Assembly: GCA_903919205.1 (NCBI GenBank)
Contig: CAIXHE010000006.1
Span: 1-63,945 of the forward strand
DNA: 63,945 nt
Direction of reading: 5' to 3'
From: an uncultured Opitutaceae bacterium
Lineage (GTDB): Bacteria > Verrucomicrobiota > Verrucomicrobiia > Opitutales > Opitutaceae
The translations under genes were made by a program, and so were the position numbers. Below the pieces are notes generated by a model, which saw only the letters and a list, made by a program, of their open reading frames with translations, was not told where the DNA came from and ran no database searches. This document shows, one piece after another, positions 39,918 through 51,257 of the stretch (position 1 is its first letter; every line of letters starts with the position of its first letter).

Positions 39918-42800
39918 CTACATGCCGTCGGGCGGGGGCGTGACCGCGAGCGGGCTGGCGGCCGGGGCCGCGTAGGGGTGGATGACGACCCGCGAGGCGC
40001 TGGCGGGAGCCAAATACGCCTTCGCTAGCTGGTCGATGTCGGCCTTGGTGATCGACTCGAAGTCGGCGTGCCGGCTGCGGGCCCAGTCGAGCACCTCCGG
40101 GCGCTCCTGCGCGCGGCCGATCACGGTCATCCAGTAGCCGTTCGTGCGCTCGGTCTCGGTGATGTTCTTGAGGATCGGGTTCTTGGCGCGGTCGAGCTCG
40201 TCCTGGGTGATGCCGTTCGCGTTCATCTCGCCGGCCACCGCCACGACGACGTCCTGGATCTCCTTGGCCTTGGCGGGGTCCGTGATGATGATCGCGGCCA
40301 TGTAGCCGTAGCCCGGGAAGACGTCGCTGGCGGCGCTCGCCACCGACGGGGAGTAGGTTCCGCCCATCTGCTCGCGCACGCGCACGCGCAGCCGGTCGGC
40401 GAGGACCTCCTTCATGATGCCCAGGCGGCGGCCGCGGTGCACGTCCATGGCGTCGGCGGTCGGCCAGTAGACGCCGACCAGGCTTTTCGGGATCTGGGTG
40501 GTGATGGCGAAGTCGCGGGTGAACGGCTGGCTCGGGAAGTGCACCCTGCGGAGATCGTCCAGGGCCCGCCGCGGCTCGCGCGGGGGCAGCGTCCCGAGGG
40601 TCTTGGCGACCGCCTCGATCGTGGCCTCGATGTCGATGTCGCCCGAGATGGCCACCTCGAGGGCGCCCGACTTGAGGACCGGGTTCACCCAGGCCTTCAC
40701 CTCGGCAAGGTTGCGCTGGAGCATGATGCCCTCGGTGGCCGGCAGCCCGAAGCGCGGGTCGCCGTCCACCAGCAGCTTCGAGACCTGCAGGGCGAGCGGG
40801 CCGCCCTCCGTGTGGGCGAACTGGATGTAGCTCGCGTCGATGCGCTTGCGCGCCTCGCGCAGGGCCTCGGGCCGGTAGCCCGGGTCGGTCAGGGTCGCCG
40901 TCATGAACTGCAGCTCGAGCGGGAGGTCCTGGCGGTTGGTGTCGCCCTTCAGCACGAAGGTGTCGATCACCGAGGAGAAGTTCACCCCGACCGTCTTGCC
41001 CGAGAGGATGCGCTCCAGGTCGTCGACGCTGTGCTTGCCCAGGCCGCCGGCCGTGAAGACCAAGCTCGTGAAGGCCGAGAGCCCGGGCTCCGTGGCCGCG
41101 GGCTCGGTCAGTTGCCCGTTGCCAAGGCGGGCCGAGACGTGGATCACGTTGGCCTCGAAGTCGGTCTTCTTCAGGTTGAGCTGCACGCCGTTGGCGAAGG
41201 TCACCTCGGTGAAGTCGAGGTCGTCGATGTGCGTGCGGCTGGCGACCGTGCCCGCGGGCCCGAAGTCGCTGTAGGCCCACGCGGTCGCCTTGCGCGTCGG
41301 ATCGGCCCTGAGCGCCACCGCCCGCGACGCGCTGTAGGCGTCCATGATCGCCTTGGTGGAGTCGCCCGGGATGGTCGCGTTGCCCGAGACGAAGACGTAG
41401 GTGCCGGGCAGGCGCCAGGCGTCGATCAGCGCCTGGGCGCAGTCGACCGTGCTCACGTTGTCGAGCGCAGGGCCGTAGAGCGCCAGGTCGTCGGCGGGGC
41501 TCGTGAACACGTCGCGGTCGACCAGGCTGTCCGCCAGCTCCCCGGCGAGCTCGTCTGAGTGGCGGGTCGAGGCGGACTTGGCCGCCTGCTCGAGGTCGTT
41601 GCGGAAGTCGGCGGCGGCCTCCTTCAGTTCATCGGGCTGGAAACCGAAGGTGAGGGCCCGGCGCAGCTCCTGCTCGGCCACGCCGAGCGCCGGCACCCAC
41701 TGGTCCGCCTTGCACGCGACCTGCACCGAGGACTCGCGGTAGAGGTTGAAGACCTCCTCGACCCCCGCGCTCGCCCGGATGAACGGGGCGTTCTCCTTCT
41801 TCGCGAGGACCGAGAGGCGCCTGTTCAGCATCTCGATCGCGAGCATGCGTGGCAGGAGCTTGATGCGCTGGGCGGCCGTGTCCGGCACGTGGGAGTAGGG
41901 GGCGATCGAAGCCAGCACGACCTCGGTCGTCGGCGCCTCGGGCTCGCTGTGGAAGAGCGCGCGCACCCCCGTGAAGGAGGGGGTCTTGCCGAGGTCGACC
42001 GGGGCGGGCTCGGGGCTGCGGGCCTTGACGCCCGAAAAGAGGTCGACGATCTGCCTCTCGATCGAGGCCGGGTCGATGTCCCCGACCACGATCACGGTCA
42101 GGAGGTCGGGCCGGTACCAGGTGTTGTAGAAGTCGACGAACGTGTCGCGCGTCGACTTCTGGATCACGTCCTCCAGGCCGATCGGCAGGCGCTTCGGCAC
42201 GAGCGTGTCGCCCTCCATGAAGTTCACCTGGGCGACGAAGGTGCGGTAGTCGACGGAATCGCGGGTGCGCTTCTCGCTCAGAATGATGCCGCGCTCCTTG
42301 TCCACCATCTTGGACTCGAGGAGCAGGCCGTCGCTGTAGTCGGCGAGGATCTGGAGGCCCTCGGAGATCGTGGCCGGCTCGACGTTGGGCAGCTCGAGCT
42401 TGTAGATCGTGTGGTCAAACGAGGTCCCGGCGTTCGTGTCCGCCCCGAAGGCCATGCCCAGGCGCTGGAGGCGCTCGACGAGGGTACCCGGCGCGAAGTG
42501 CGTGCTCCCGTTGAAGGCCATGTGCTCCAGGAAGTGGGCGAGGCCGCGCTGGGACTCGGTCTCCTCGAACGAGCCGGCGAGGACCAGGAGGCGCAGCGAC
42601 ACGCGGGCCTTCGGCTCGTGGTTCGGCATGACGACGTAGCGCAGGCCGTTCGGCAGCGTCCCGAAGCGCGCGGTGGCCTCGGCGTGCAGGTCGCTCTCGG
42701 CCTGCGGGAACGGAAGGGGGGCGGCCCCGAGCGAGACCGCTAGGGCGGCGGACATGACCGCCAGGGTGAGTGCGAGGAAGCGTCTCATGGGAGTGTGCAT
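39918..42800 (-). CDS. M16 family zinc metallopeptidase (two-domain, exported)
   Basis: A 960-residue pitrilysin-type peptidase with a signal peptide (residues 1-27, RRFLALTLAVMSAALAVSLGAA). The inverted zinc motif HFLEH is at residues 89-93 in GLAHFLEHMAFNG, and the third ligand Glu169 is in MVDKERGIILSE. The second half holds an inactive M16 domain (VTFANGVQLNLKKTDFEANV) and a C-terminal pair (GTYSPSVAS, HPYAAP). Such proteins degrade peptides in the periplasm or outer membrane. ATG at 42800 is used; ATG at 42788, four codons later, is the alternative. It is convergent with the ketoacyl synthase gene with 8 bases between the stops. The 197 bases upstream hold no gene. Confidence 0.93.
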   Translation of the reverse strand: MHTPMRRFLALTLAVMSAALAVSLGAAPLPFPQAESDLHAEATARFGTLPNGLRYVVMPNHEPKARVSLRLLVLAGSFEETESQRGLAHFLEHMAFNGSTHFAPGTLVERLQRLGMAFGADTNAGTSFDHTIYKLELPNVEPATISEGLQILADYSDGLLLESKMVDKERGIILSEKRTRDSVDYRTFVAQVNFMEGDTLVPKRLPIGLEDVIQKSTRDTFVDFYNTWYRPDLLTVIVVGDIDPASIERQIVDLFSGVKARSPEPAPVDLGKTPSFTGVRALFHSEPEAPTTEVVLASIAPYSHVPDTAAQRIKLLPRMLAIEMLNRRLSVLAKKENAPFIRASAGVEEVFNLYRESSVQVACKADQWVPALGVAEQELRRALTFGFQPDELKEAAADFRNDLEQAAKSASTRHSDELAGELADSLVDRDVFTSPADDLALYGPALDNVSTVDCAQALIDAWRLPGTYVFVSGNATIPGDSTKAIMDAYSASRAVALRADPTRKATAWAYSDFGPAGTVASRTHIDDLDFTEVTFANGVQLNLKKTDFEANVIHVSARLGNGQLTEPAATEPGLSAFTSLVFTAGGLGKHSVDDLERILSGKTVGVNFSSVIDTFVLKGDTNRQDLPLELQFMTATLTDPGYRPEALREARKRIDASYIQFAHTEGGPLALQVSKLLVDGDPRFGLPATEGIMLQRNLAEVKAWVNPVLKSGALEVAISGDIDIEATIEAVAKTLGTLPPREPRRALDDLRRVHFPSQPFTRDFAITTQIPKSLVGVYWPTADAMDVHRGRRLGIMKEVLADRLRVRVREQMGGTYSPSVASAASDVFPGYGYMAAIIITDPAKAKEIQDVVVAVAGEMNANGITQDELDRAKNPILKNITETERTNGYWMTVIGRAQERPEVLDWARSRHADFESITKADIDQLAKAYLAPASASRVVIHPYAAPAASPLAVTPPPDGM

Positions 42801-42997
42801 CGTTGACTGTGTGCGGGGCCGCTCAAGTGCAAAAGGGATGGCTCTGAGATGCGGACAAGCGCGGCCTGCGTTGGTTGCATGCGCGTCATTCCGGTGCTCG
42901 CCAAGGGCTCGCGGTGGAGATCTGAAGGCGTTGAGCAGCGCTGGCTGGATCGATCTGACACGAGGGCCGGTGCGCTCCGTCAATGGCGTCCGACAGC

Positions 42998-45538
42998 CTA
43001 GTAAGCGACGCTTACCCCATGAACCCCGCCGGTCACCGCGAAATCGGCGTAGGCCGATCCGAGCACGGTCTGGTTTCGGAATTCCGCAGGCACGCCGTCG
43101 ATCTCGACGGCTCGCGCCGGGGCCGGGACGAGGACGTGGCAGGCAGCCCCGTCCCCGCCCTGCGTGATGGTCAAATGGAGGGTCCTCGAGCCCCGATCCA
43201 CTGCGTATCGGTAGGCAGCGTAGCCCTTTGAGGCGGGATACTGCACCGTCACCCGGATCGGGCCGGATTCCGGGTCCCAGCGCGGCGCAAGCAGGGGATG
43301 CCCGAGGGCGACGGTCCCCGGGCTGTCGGAAACGCCCGCGAGGCCCTCGATGAGGGCTGCCATGGCGGTTGCGGCGGCCCAGTTGTCGGGCCCGCCGAAT
43401 GAGATCTCGGGTGGCCTCTCGAAGTGGGGCCGGTCGGCGAGCGTGAGTCCCGCCACCACATAGATGCCGTCGTCCTCGGGTGCGCTCAGGCGGACGGCTG
43501 CCAGGAGCTTCTCGGGCTCGGGGTTGTCGATGACAGACCAGGACAGGCCAACGTCTGCGGCGACCGGACTCGGCCCGTGCCATGCCACCCCGGAGGTCGC
43601 CGTCTTGAGTTCGGGGAACCACCAGTAGGTAAGCTGCTTTCCCATGACGATGTACTGGACGCGGCTTGTGCCGTCCGCGTAGACGAAGGCGACGCTCCCG
43701 CATACGCCCTCGGAGGTGGGCTTCGTCGAGGTGTGCAGCAGGTAGAGGCTGCCGACCTTGCGGGCCACCGCTACCTCAACGCGCGGCGGCAGCCCCCCGC
43801 GGTGCGAGACGGCCACCGCGACCCGTCCGCCGTTCGCCCCGGGATCGGCGACCCGGTACGGAACGCCCTCGAGCACGACCTCGCCCGTCGGCAGGTTCCG
43901 AAGATCGTCACCGGCCTTTCCGCCGAGCATCCAGGGAACCGATCCCGGCTCCCGCCGGTCGCGGATGTCCATGTTGGCGATGCGCGAGAGGTCGACGGGG
44001 CTGAAGGCGGCAGGGGGCGGTGGAGGGGGGTAGGCGCCCGTGTAGGCGAAGGCTATCTTGTGGCCGGTGCGCTCCCCAAGGGCCGCAAGGCGGTCGAGGA
44101 TGTCGCGACCGTACGACTCAAACCCATTCTCGAGGGCTCCGCGCGCGAGCTCCCCGGCCACGTGCCCGCCCACGCCCCCGTTCATGTACTGCCAGACCTC
44201 GTCATGGTGGGAGAAGCCCTTTCCAAAGGGCGGGTAGATTGCATACCACTCCCCCGGGGAACCCGGCGGCAGGTGGGCGCGCAGGTCCTGGTACGTGCGG
44301 ATGATGGCCGCAGCGTGGTCGAGACCTATCCCCCGGTTGAGGGCATAGGCGTTTCCCTGCGCGATCTGGGTTCTTTCGTCGACGCCGAGGTCGCGGTGGA
44401 CGGTGGGATCCTCGTCGATGAAGTGCGTGTAGAACCTGCCATTCCACGAAAGCGCGTCCAAGCGCTTGCGGATCTCCGAGGCCCGATCGCGGTAGCGCGA
44501 GGCCCGGGCCTCATCACCCGAGCTTGCGAGCATCTCGGCCAGCTCTTCGCACGCCGCGGCGTAGTAGACGTTGTCCCCGAAGAACACGCCGAACTTTGAC
44601 CTGTCCGGGTCGATCAGCATCGTGTTTGTCAGGCCGATGTCGGGCGTATACGCGTCATCGACCTGGAAGTCCCAGGAATCGATCGTGTAGACGCGCTTGA
44701 GGAGACTGAAGCGCCGGCTCCAGCGCGACCGATCCGTGACGCTGTACTCGAGGGCCCGCATCGCCGACGCCAGCGAGGCCCTCATCCAGGCCGAGTCCCC
44801 GGTCGTCTTCCATGTCTGGTAGATGGAGCTCACGTAGATGTACTCCGGGTGGTTCTCCGCGGGCTGGCGAACGAAGGTCCTGTCGCCGTATTTCCGCACG
44901 TAGCCAAAGGGCCCGTAGGCCGTGTTATAGTAAGCTGTCCCGCCCTCGTTTAGGTTGCTCCAGATCATCCCATCCTCGCGCTGGGTCTCTCGCATCATGT
45001 CGAGCAGGTCGGTAACCCAGGGGCTGAAGTACCTCATCCCCTTCGTGGTGTGGTAGTTGTCCAGTCCCCAGTTCACGAAGAACCGATACGTTCGATGGTT
45101 CCAAACCTCGGTCTGCACCCCGTCGGCGCTGTAGGCGTTCATGCCGCTGCGGAACAGGTCGAACATCGCGCGGTATTTCCCCGAGTCCTCGATCGAGGTA
45201 TCGGGCTTCAGTTCAAAGCTTGAGCGGGAAACCAAGGCGCCGGAAGCCTCCACGAGGCTCACGGTCTGCGCCCCCGGGGAACCCCCTGCCAGGAAGCTCA
45301 CCCGTCCCCGCGTTTCTGCCGCAAAGTAGACCCGGCCCTTGCTGTCTCTCACCTCCACTCGACCGTGGCCGGTCGACTGGACGACCAACGTGTCGAGCGG
45401 CCTGGCCTCGCGGGCTTGGACGGGGCCCCCGGCGCCGTCGCCCAGCAGGAGCTCAACCGTGCCCCCGGAAGCGAGGGCCGCCGAGGCGCATGCGAACAGG
45501 GCGCAGGCGGCGGCCAGGTTCTTGGCGATGCGCTTCAT
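42998..45538 (-). CDS. Secreted six-hairpin glycosidase-like protein
   Basis: An 846-residue protein with a signal peptide (MKRIAKNLAAACALFACASAALA). A small N-terminal beta domain is followed by a large (alpha/alpha)6-like region of about residues 120-560: TYRFFVNWGLDNYHTTKGMRYFSPWV (in part), REDGMIWSN, AENHPEYIYVSSIYQTW, YTIDSWDFQVDDAY, DNVYYAAACEELAEML, LDALSWNGRFYTHFIDED and WQYMNGGVGGHVAGELARGALENG. These repeated Trp/Tyr/Asp helices resemble glucoamylase- or rhamnosidase-type hydrolases (GH15, GH63, GH78 clans). A C-terminal beta domain follows. No family can be fixed. Codon choice looks less extreme in G+C than the neighbours. Start ATG at 45538 from the signal peptide. Confidence 0.7.
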   Translation of the reverse strand: MKRIAKNLAAACALFACASAALASGGTVELLLGDGAGGPVQAREARPLDTLVVQSTGHGRVEVRDSKGRVYFAAETRGRVSFLAGGSPGAQTVSLVEASGALVSRSSFELKPDTSIEDSGKYRAMFDLFRSGMNAYSADGVQTEVWNHRTYRFFVNWGLDNYHTTKGMRYFSPWVTDLLDMMRETQREDGMIWSNLNEGGTAYYNTAYGPFGYVRKYGDRTFVRQPAENHPEYIYVSSIYQTWKTTGDSAWMRASLASAMRALEYSVTDRSRWSRRFSLLKRVYTIDSWDFQVDDAYTPDIGLTNTMLIDPDRSKFGVFFGDNVYYAAACEELAEMLASSGDEARASRYRDRASEIRKRLDALSWNGRFYTHFIDEDPTVHRDLGVDERTQIAQGNAYALNRGIGLDHAAAIIRTYQDLRAHLPPGSPGEWYAIYPPFGKGFSHHDEVWQYMNGGVGGHVAGELARGALENGFESYGRDILDRLAALGERTGHKIAFAYTGAYPPPPPPAAFSPVDLSRIANMDIRDRREPGSVPWMLGGKAGDDLRNLPTGEVVLEGVPYRVADPGANGGRVAVAVSHRGGLPPRVEVAVARKVGSLYLLHTSTKPTSEGVCGSVAFVYADGTSRVQYIVMGKQLTYWWFPELKTATSGVAWHGPSPVAADVGLSWSVIDNPEPEKLLAAVRLSAPEDDGIYVVAGLTLADRPHFERPPEISFGGPDNWAAATAMAALIEGLAGVSDSPGTVALGHPLLAPRWDPESGPIRVTVQYPASKGYAAYRYAVDRGSRTLHLTITQGGDGAACHVLVPAPARAVEIDGVPAEFRNQTVLGSAYADFAVTGGVHGVSVAY

Positions 45539-45641
45539 GGGTGCGCCACGATCGGACCGCGGATGCGGTGGGTGTTCAATCCGAAACGCCCGGGACCGCG
45601 GCGATGCGGCTTGATGCTCCCTAGGCGTCGCGAACACTGCG

Positions 45642-46463
45642 TCAATGGCTGTTCCGATATCGTCCCGACTCGCCGCGCTTGGCCATCACCTCCGGGTACG
45701 CGCGCCCCGGATCGGCGTAGGTGTTGCCGCCCAGGTCCCGTCCCTTCGCGAGGTAGACCTGGTGCGCGCCGCCGAAGCGCCCGTGGTTGAAGCGGACCCG
45801 GGTGGAGCAGAACCTTAGCGTCCAGCCGCACCGCCGGACGGCCGAGGTGTTGGGTTCGGATCCGTGCTGGATCCGGGCGTCGTGCAGCGAGCACTGGTTC
45901 GGCTGCAGTTCGATGTACGCGCGGTTCGCCTCGTCGCGCTGGTCCTTCACGATTTCCGTCGAGAAGACCGAGGTCCGAGCGTCGACCGACTCGTAGTCGC
46001 TGAAGCCCGCGCGACCCTCCTGGTGGGAGCGCGGGATCACCATCATGCAGCCGTTCACCCGGGTCGAGGGGTCGATCGCGAGCCAGACCGTGCAGACCTC
46101 CATGGGCTCGATCTGGCCCTTCCAGTACGCGCTGTCCTCGTGCCAGGGCACGCGTTTGCCGCTTCCCCGGGGCTTGCAGATGAAATGGGTCGAGAAGAGC
46201 GCGAGGTCGCTGCCCAGGATGGGCTCGACCAGGGCGAGGACGGCCGGGTCGAGCGCCCAGTCCAGGAGCTTGTGGTGCATGAAGTGCGGCACGTCCATCG
46301 ATTCCGGCCGCTCGCCGGGCGGCAGTTCCGCGAGGACGGTCTCAAAGTAGGCCCTGAGCGCCTCGAACCGTGCCTGTTCCAGCACGGGCTCGTTGTAGAT
46401 GACGTAGCCCTCGGTCCGGTAGCGCTCGACTTGGAGGGGGCTGAGGCGGGCGGGCGGGTTCAT
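45642..46463 (-). CDS. Phytanoyl-CoA dioxygenase (PhyH) family protein
   Basis: A 273-residue 2-oxoglutarate/Fe(II) dioxygenase. The iron triad is His108 and Asp110 in VPWHEDSAYW and His200 in ARIQHGSEPN, followed by the 2OG-binding Arg in RRCGWTLRF near 217. The opening LQVERYRTEGYVIYNEP and VTVWLAIDPST-like TVWLAIDPSTRVNGCMMVIP are standard for PhyH. Targets of such bacterial enzymes range from lipids to small metabolites; none is evident. It lies 103 bases upstream of the glycosidase-like gene on the same strand and is divergent from the Kdo transferase gene. Confidence 0.92.
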   Translation of the reverse strand: MNPPARLSPLQVERYRTEGYVIYNEPVLEQARFEALRAYFETVLAELPPGERPESMDVPHFMHHKLLDWALDPAVLALVEPILGSDLALFSTHFICKPRGSGKRVPWHEDSAYWKGQIEPMEVCTVWLAIDPSTRVNGCMMVIPRSHQEGRAGFSDYESVDARTSVFSTEIVKDQRDEANRAYIELQPNQCSLHDARIQHGSEPNTSAVRRCGWTLRFCSTRVRFNHGRFGGAHQVYLAKGRDLGGNTYADPGRAYPEVMAKRGESGRYRNSH

Positions 46464-46549
46464 GGGGAAGCGGCGGGGCGGGGCGCCAAGGCGTCAATCT
46501 GCGGCCCCGCTTGTCCCTACACAACGAGGGCCTGCCACGACAAGCCTCG

Positions 46550-46561
46550 CCTGGCGCCAGG
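46550..46561. other. 12-bp perfect palindrome between divergent genes
   Basis: CCTGGCGCCAGG lies in the 253-base region between the PhyH-like gene and waaA. The region holds no gene, no tRNA and no convincing promoter; this palindrome is the only clear element and could be an operator or chance in GC-rich DNA. Confidence 0.2.
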
Positions 46562-46716
46562 GCCTCCGCAGATCCAGCCACGCGGACTTCACGCAGCCCG
46601 GAGGGCCGCGCCCTGGAATCGCTGCCTGCGGCCCACGGGAAAAAGGCACTCCTTCAAACTTGTTGTGGCCTATCCGGGGGGTTTCGGTGTCTGCTCGCGG
46701 GGTCACGCGTCCCCGC

Positions 46717-48003
46717 ATGATCTGGATCTATAGGCTCCTCTTCCCCTTTGTTCTCCTGGCCTCGTCGCCCTACTACCTGCTGCGCATGTGGAAGCGGGGC
46801 GGCTACCGCAGGGGCTTCCTCCAGAGGTTCGGGGTGCTGGCCACCGTGCCCCCGCGGCGCCCCGGGGTCCGCCGGGTGTGGCTGCAGGCGGTCAGCGTGG
46901 GCGAGGTCCTGGCCGTCGGCCCCCTGCTCGCAGCGCTCAAGGCCGACGGGGTCGAGGTCGTCCTGACGACGACGACCAGCACCGGGCGCCGCGTCGCGGC
47001 CGACACCCATGCGGGCCAGGCGGCGGCGGTGGCCTACTTCCCGATGGACTGGTGGCCGTTCTCGTCGCGAGCCTGGTCGCGCATCGACCCGGACCTGGCG
47101 GTCGTGACGGAGGGCGAGCGCTGGCCCGAGCACATGCGCCAGGCCGCCCGGCGCCGCGTGCCGGTCCTCTGCATCAACGCCCGCATCTCGGACCGCAGCT
47201 ACCGGCGCCTGCGAAGCGTGCGTCCCGTGGCTTCGTTCGTCCTGGGGGGGATCCACCGGCTCCTTGCCGGGTCGCGCCCCGATGCCGAGCGGTTCATCGA
47301 GCTCGGGGTCCCTGCGGACCGGGTCTCGGTGACCGGCAACATCAAGTTTGATGTCGACATCCCTCGCTTGGACGCCGCGGCCCGCTCGGCTCTTCGCCGC
47401 TCGCTTGGACTTCCGGACTCGGGCGTCGTGCTGCTCGGCTCTTCGACCTGGCCGGGCGAGGAGGAGGCCCTCCTCGGGGCCCTGCGGGCGGCCCGGGCGG
47501 GCGGCGTCGAATGCTCGCTCGTGCTGGTGCCGCGGCACGCCGAGCGCCGCCTTGAGGTGGCACGGCTCCTGGGGACGAGCGGCTTCTCGTTCCACCTGCG
47601 CTCCCAGGGGCCGGCCCCGGCAACCGTCGACGTCGCCGTCGGCGACACGACCGGGGAGCTCCGCGCGATCACCCAGGTGGCGGACGTGGTCTTCGTGGGC
47701 AAGAGCCTCTCGCCCCACACCGAGGGCCAGACCCCGGTGGAGGCGGCCGCGCTCGGCAAGCCGCTCCTGCTGGGACCCGGCATGGCGAACTTCAGGGCCC
47801 TGACCGGCGACCTTCTGGAGAGGGGCGCTGCGGTCCGGGTGGCCGACGCCGCCCAGCTGGCCGAGCGCGCCCGCGAGCTCCTCGCCTCGCCCGAGGCGCG
47901 GGCCCCCCTGGCCGAGGCCGCCGCCCGCTGGCACGCGGACAACCGGGGCGGCGTCGAGCGCACGCTCGCGGCCCTGCGCGCGGTCCTGGCGACGGCCCGC
48001 TAG
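46717..48003 (+). CDS. waaA: 3-deoxy-D-manno-octulosonic acid (Kdo) transferase
   Basis: A 428-residue inner-membrane glycosyltransferase (GT30) that adds Kdo to lipid IV-A, a core step in LPS synthesis. The N-terminal anchor MIWIYRLLFPFVLLASSPYY is followed by the acceptor-side RRGFLQRFG and WLQAVSVGEVLA with catalytic Glu63. In the donor half are VTGNIKFDVDIP, LLGSSTWPGEE, VPRHAERRLEVARLL and FVGKSLSPHTEGQTPVEAAALGKPL (in part). The ATG at 46717 starts exactly at the membrane anchor; no Shine-Dalgarno is present. A hairpin terminator follows 14 bases after the stop. Confidence 0.95.
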   Translation: MIWIYRLLFPFVLLASSPYYLLRMWKRGGYRRGFLQRFGVLATVPPRRPGVRRVWLQAVSVGEVLAVGPLLAALKADGVEVVLTTTTSTGRRVAADTHAGQAAAVAYFPMDWWPFSSRAWSRIDPDLAVVTEGERWPEHMRQAARRRVPVLCINARISDRSYRRLRSVRPVASFVLGGIHRLLAGSRPDAERFIELGVPADRVSVTGNIKFDVDIPRLDAAARSALRRSLGLPDSGVVLLGSSTWPGEEEALLGALRAARAGGVECSLVLVPRHAERRLEVARLLGTSGFSFHLRSQGPAPATVDVAVGDTTGELRAITQVADVVFVGKSLSPHTEGQTPVEAAALGKPLLLGPGMANFRALTGDLLERGAAVRVADAAQLAERARELLASPEARAPLAEAAARWHADNRGGVERTLAALRAVLATAR

Positions 48004-48017
48004 GTCGGGCGGCGTCG

Positions 48018-48037
48018 CGGGGCCCCGCGCGGCCCCG
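48018..48037 (+). terminator. Probable intrinsic terminator of waaA
   Basis: A 7-bp perfect GC stem CGGGGCC/GGCCCCG with a 6-base loop lies 14 bases after the waaA stop and is followed by TTGCCTTT. The T-run is short, so strength is uncertain, but position and stem fit. Confidence 0.45.
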
Positions 48038-48106
48038 TTGCCTTTCCAATGTCATATCTTGGCATTCGGAATGAACGCCCTTGCCTTAAGGGGAGCGGTC
48101 CGTTGA

Positions 48107-50463
<2,357 letters not shown>

Positions 50464-50482
50464 CGCAGCCCGAGCCCCCCTC

Positions 50483-51250
50483 ATGAGCCGCAAAAAACTG
50501 ATCGCCGGTAACTGGAAGATGAACAAGACGTCGGCCGACGGGGCCGCCCTCGCGCGCGAGCTGGTGCTCGCCGTGGGTAGCTACTCCGACGCCGACATCG
50601 TCGTCTGCCCGCCGTTCACCGCGCTCGAGAGCGTGGCGACGGCGATCGACGGCTCGCTGATCAAGCTCGGCGCCCAGAACATGCACTTCGAGCCCTCGGG
50701 CGCCTTCACCGGAGAGGTGTCGGCCCCGATGCTGCGCGCGCTCTTCGCGACGCACGTGATCCTCGGCCACAGCGAGCGGCGCGACCTCTTCGGCGAGACC
50801 GACGAGCTCGTGAACAAGAAGGTGCTCGCGGCCTTCAAGAACCAGCTTCGCCCGATCCTCTGCGTCGGCGAGAGCCTGGCCGAGCGCGAGGCCGGCTCCA
50901 CCCTCAAGAAGGTCCAGTCCCAGCTCGAGCGCGACCTGGAGGGCGTCAGCCGCGATCAGGCCGCCGGCCTGATCGTCGCCTACGAGCCGATCTGGGCAAT
51001 CGGCACCGGCAAGGTCGCGACCGCCGAGCAGGCGCAGGAGGTGCACGCGTTCATCCGCGGGCTCCTGACCAAGCTCCAGGGAGAGGCCGCCGCGCAGCGC
51101 ATCCGCATCCTCTACGGCGGTTCAATGAAGCCGGCCAACGCGGCCGAGCTCCTTTCCCAGAAGGACATCGACGGGGGCCTGATCGGCGGAGCGGCCCTCG
51201 AGGCCCGCAGCTTCGTCGAGCTGGTCAAGGCCGCCGGCGGCAAGCCCTGA
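50483..51250 (+). CDS. tpiA: Triosephosphate isomerase
   Basis: A 255-residue TIM-barrel enzyme interconverting dihydroxyacetone phosphate and glyceraldehyde 3-phosphate. Catalytic residues are Lys12 in AGNWKMN, His96 in ILGHSERR and Glu168 in VAYEPIWAIGTG; the phosphate loop ILYGGSMKPANA and IGGAALEARSF follow. The gene is the third in the glycolytic operon. Its TGA stop abuts the stop of the convergent gene without a single base between them. Confidence 0.98.
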   Translation: MSRKKLIAGNWKMNKTSADGAALARELVLAVGSYSDADIVVCPPFTALESVATAIDGSLIKLGAQNMHFEPSGAFTGEVSAPMLRALFATHVILGHSERRDLFGETDELVNKKVLAAFKNQLRPILCVGESLAEREAGSTLKKVQSQLERDLEGVSRDQAAGLIVAYEPIWAIGTGKVATAEQAQEVHAFIRGLLTKLQGEAAAQRIRILYGGSMKPANAAELLSQKDIDGGLIGGAALEARSFVELVKAAGGKP

Positions 51251-51257
51251 TCAGGGC
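51244..51257. other. 14-bp palindrome spanning two abutting stop codons
   Basis: GCCCTGATCAGGGC is a perfect palindrome centred between the tpiA stop (TGA, 51248-51250) and the stop of the convergent gene (51251-51253). It could fold on either strand, but there is no loop or T-run, so use as a bidirectional terminator is only possible, not likely. Confidence 0.3.

Noticed and set aside
42801-42997. Gene or promoter in the region upstream of the M16 peptidase
   Set aside because: No frame with a credible composition; a TTGACG hexamer is present without a matching -10.
46464-46716. tRNA or small gene between the PhyH-like gene and waaA
   Set aside because: No T-loop GGTTCGA pattern or acceptor stem; short frames there have shadow-like composition.
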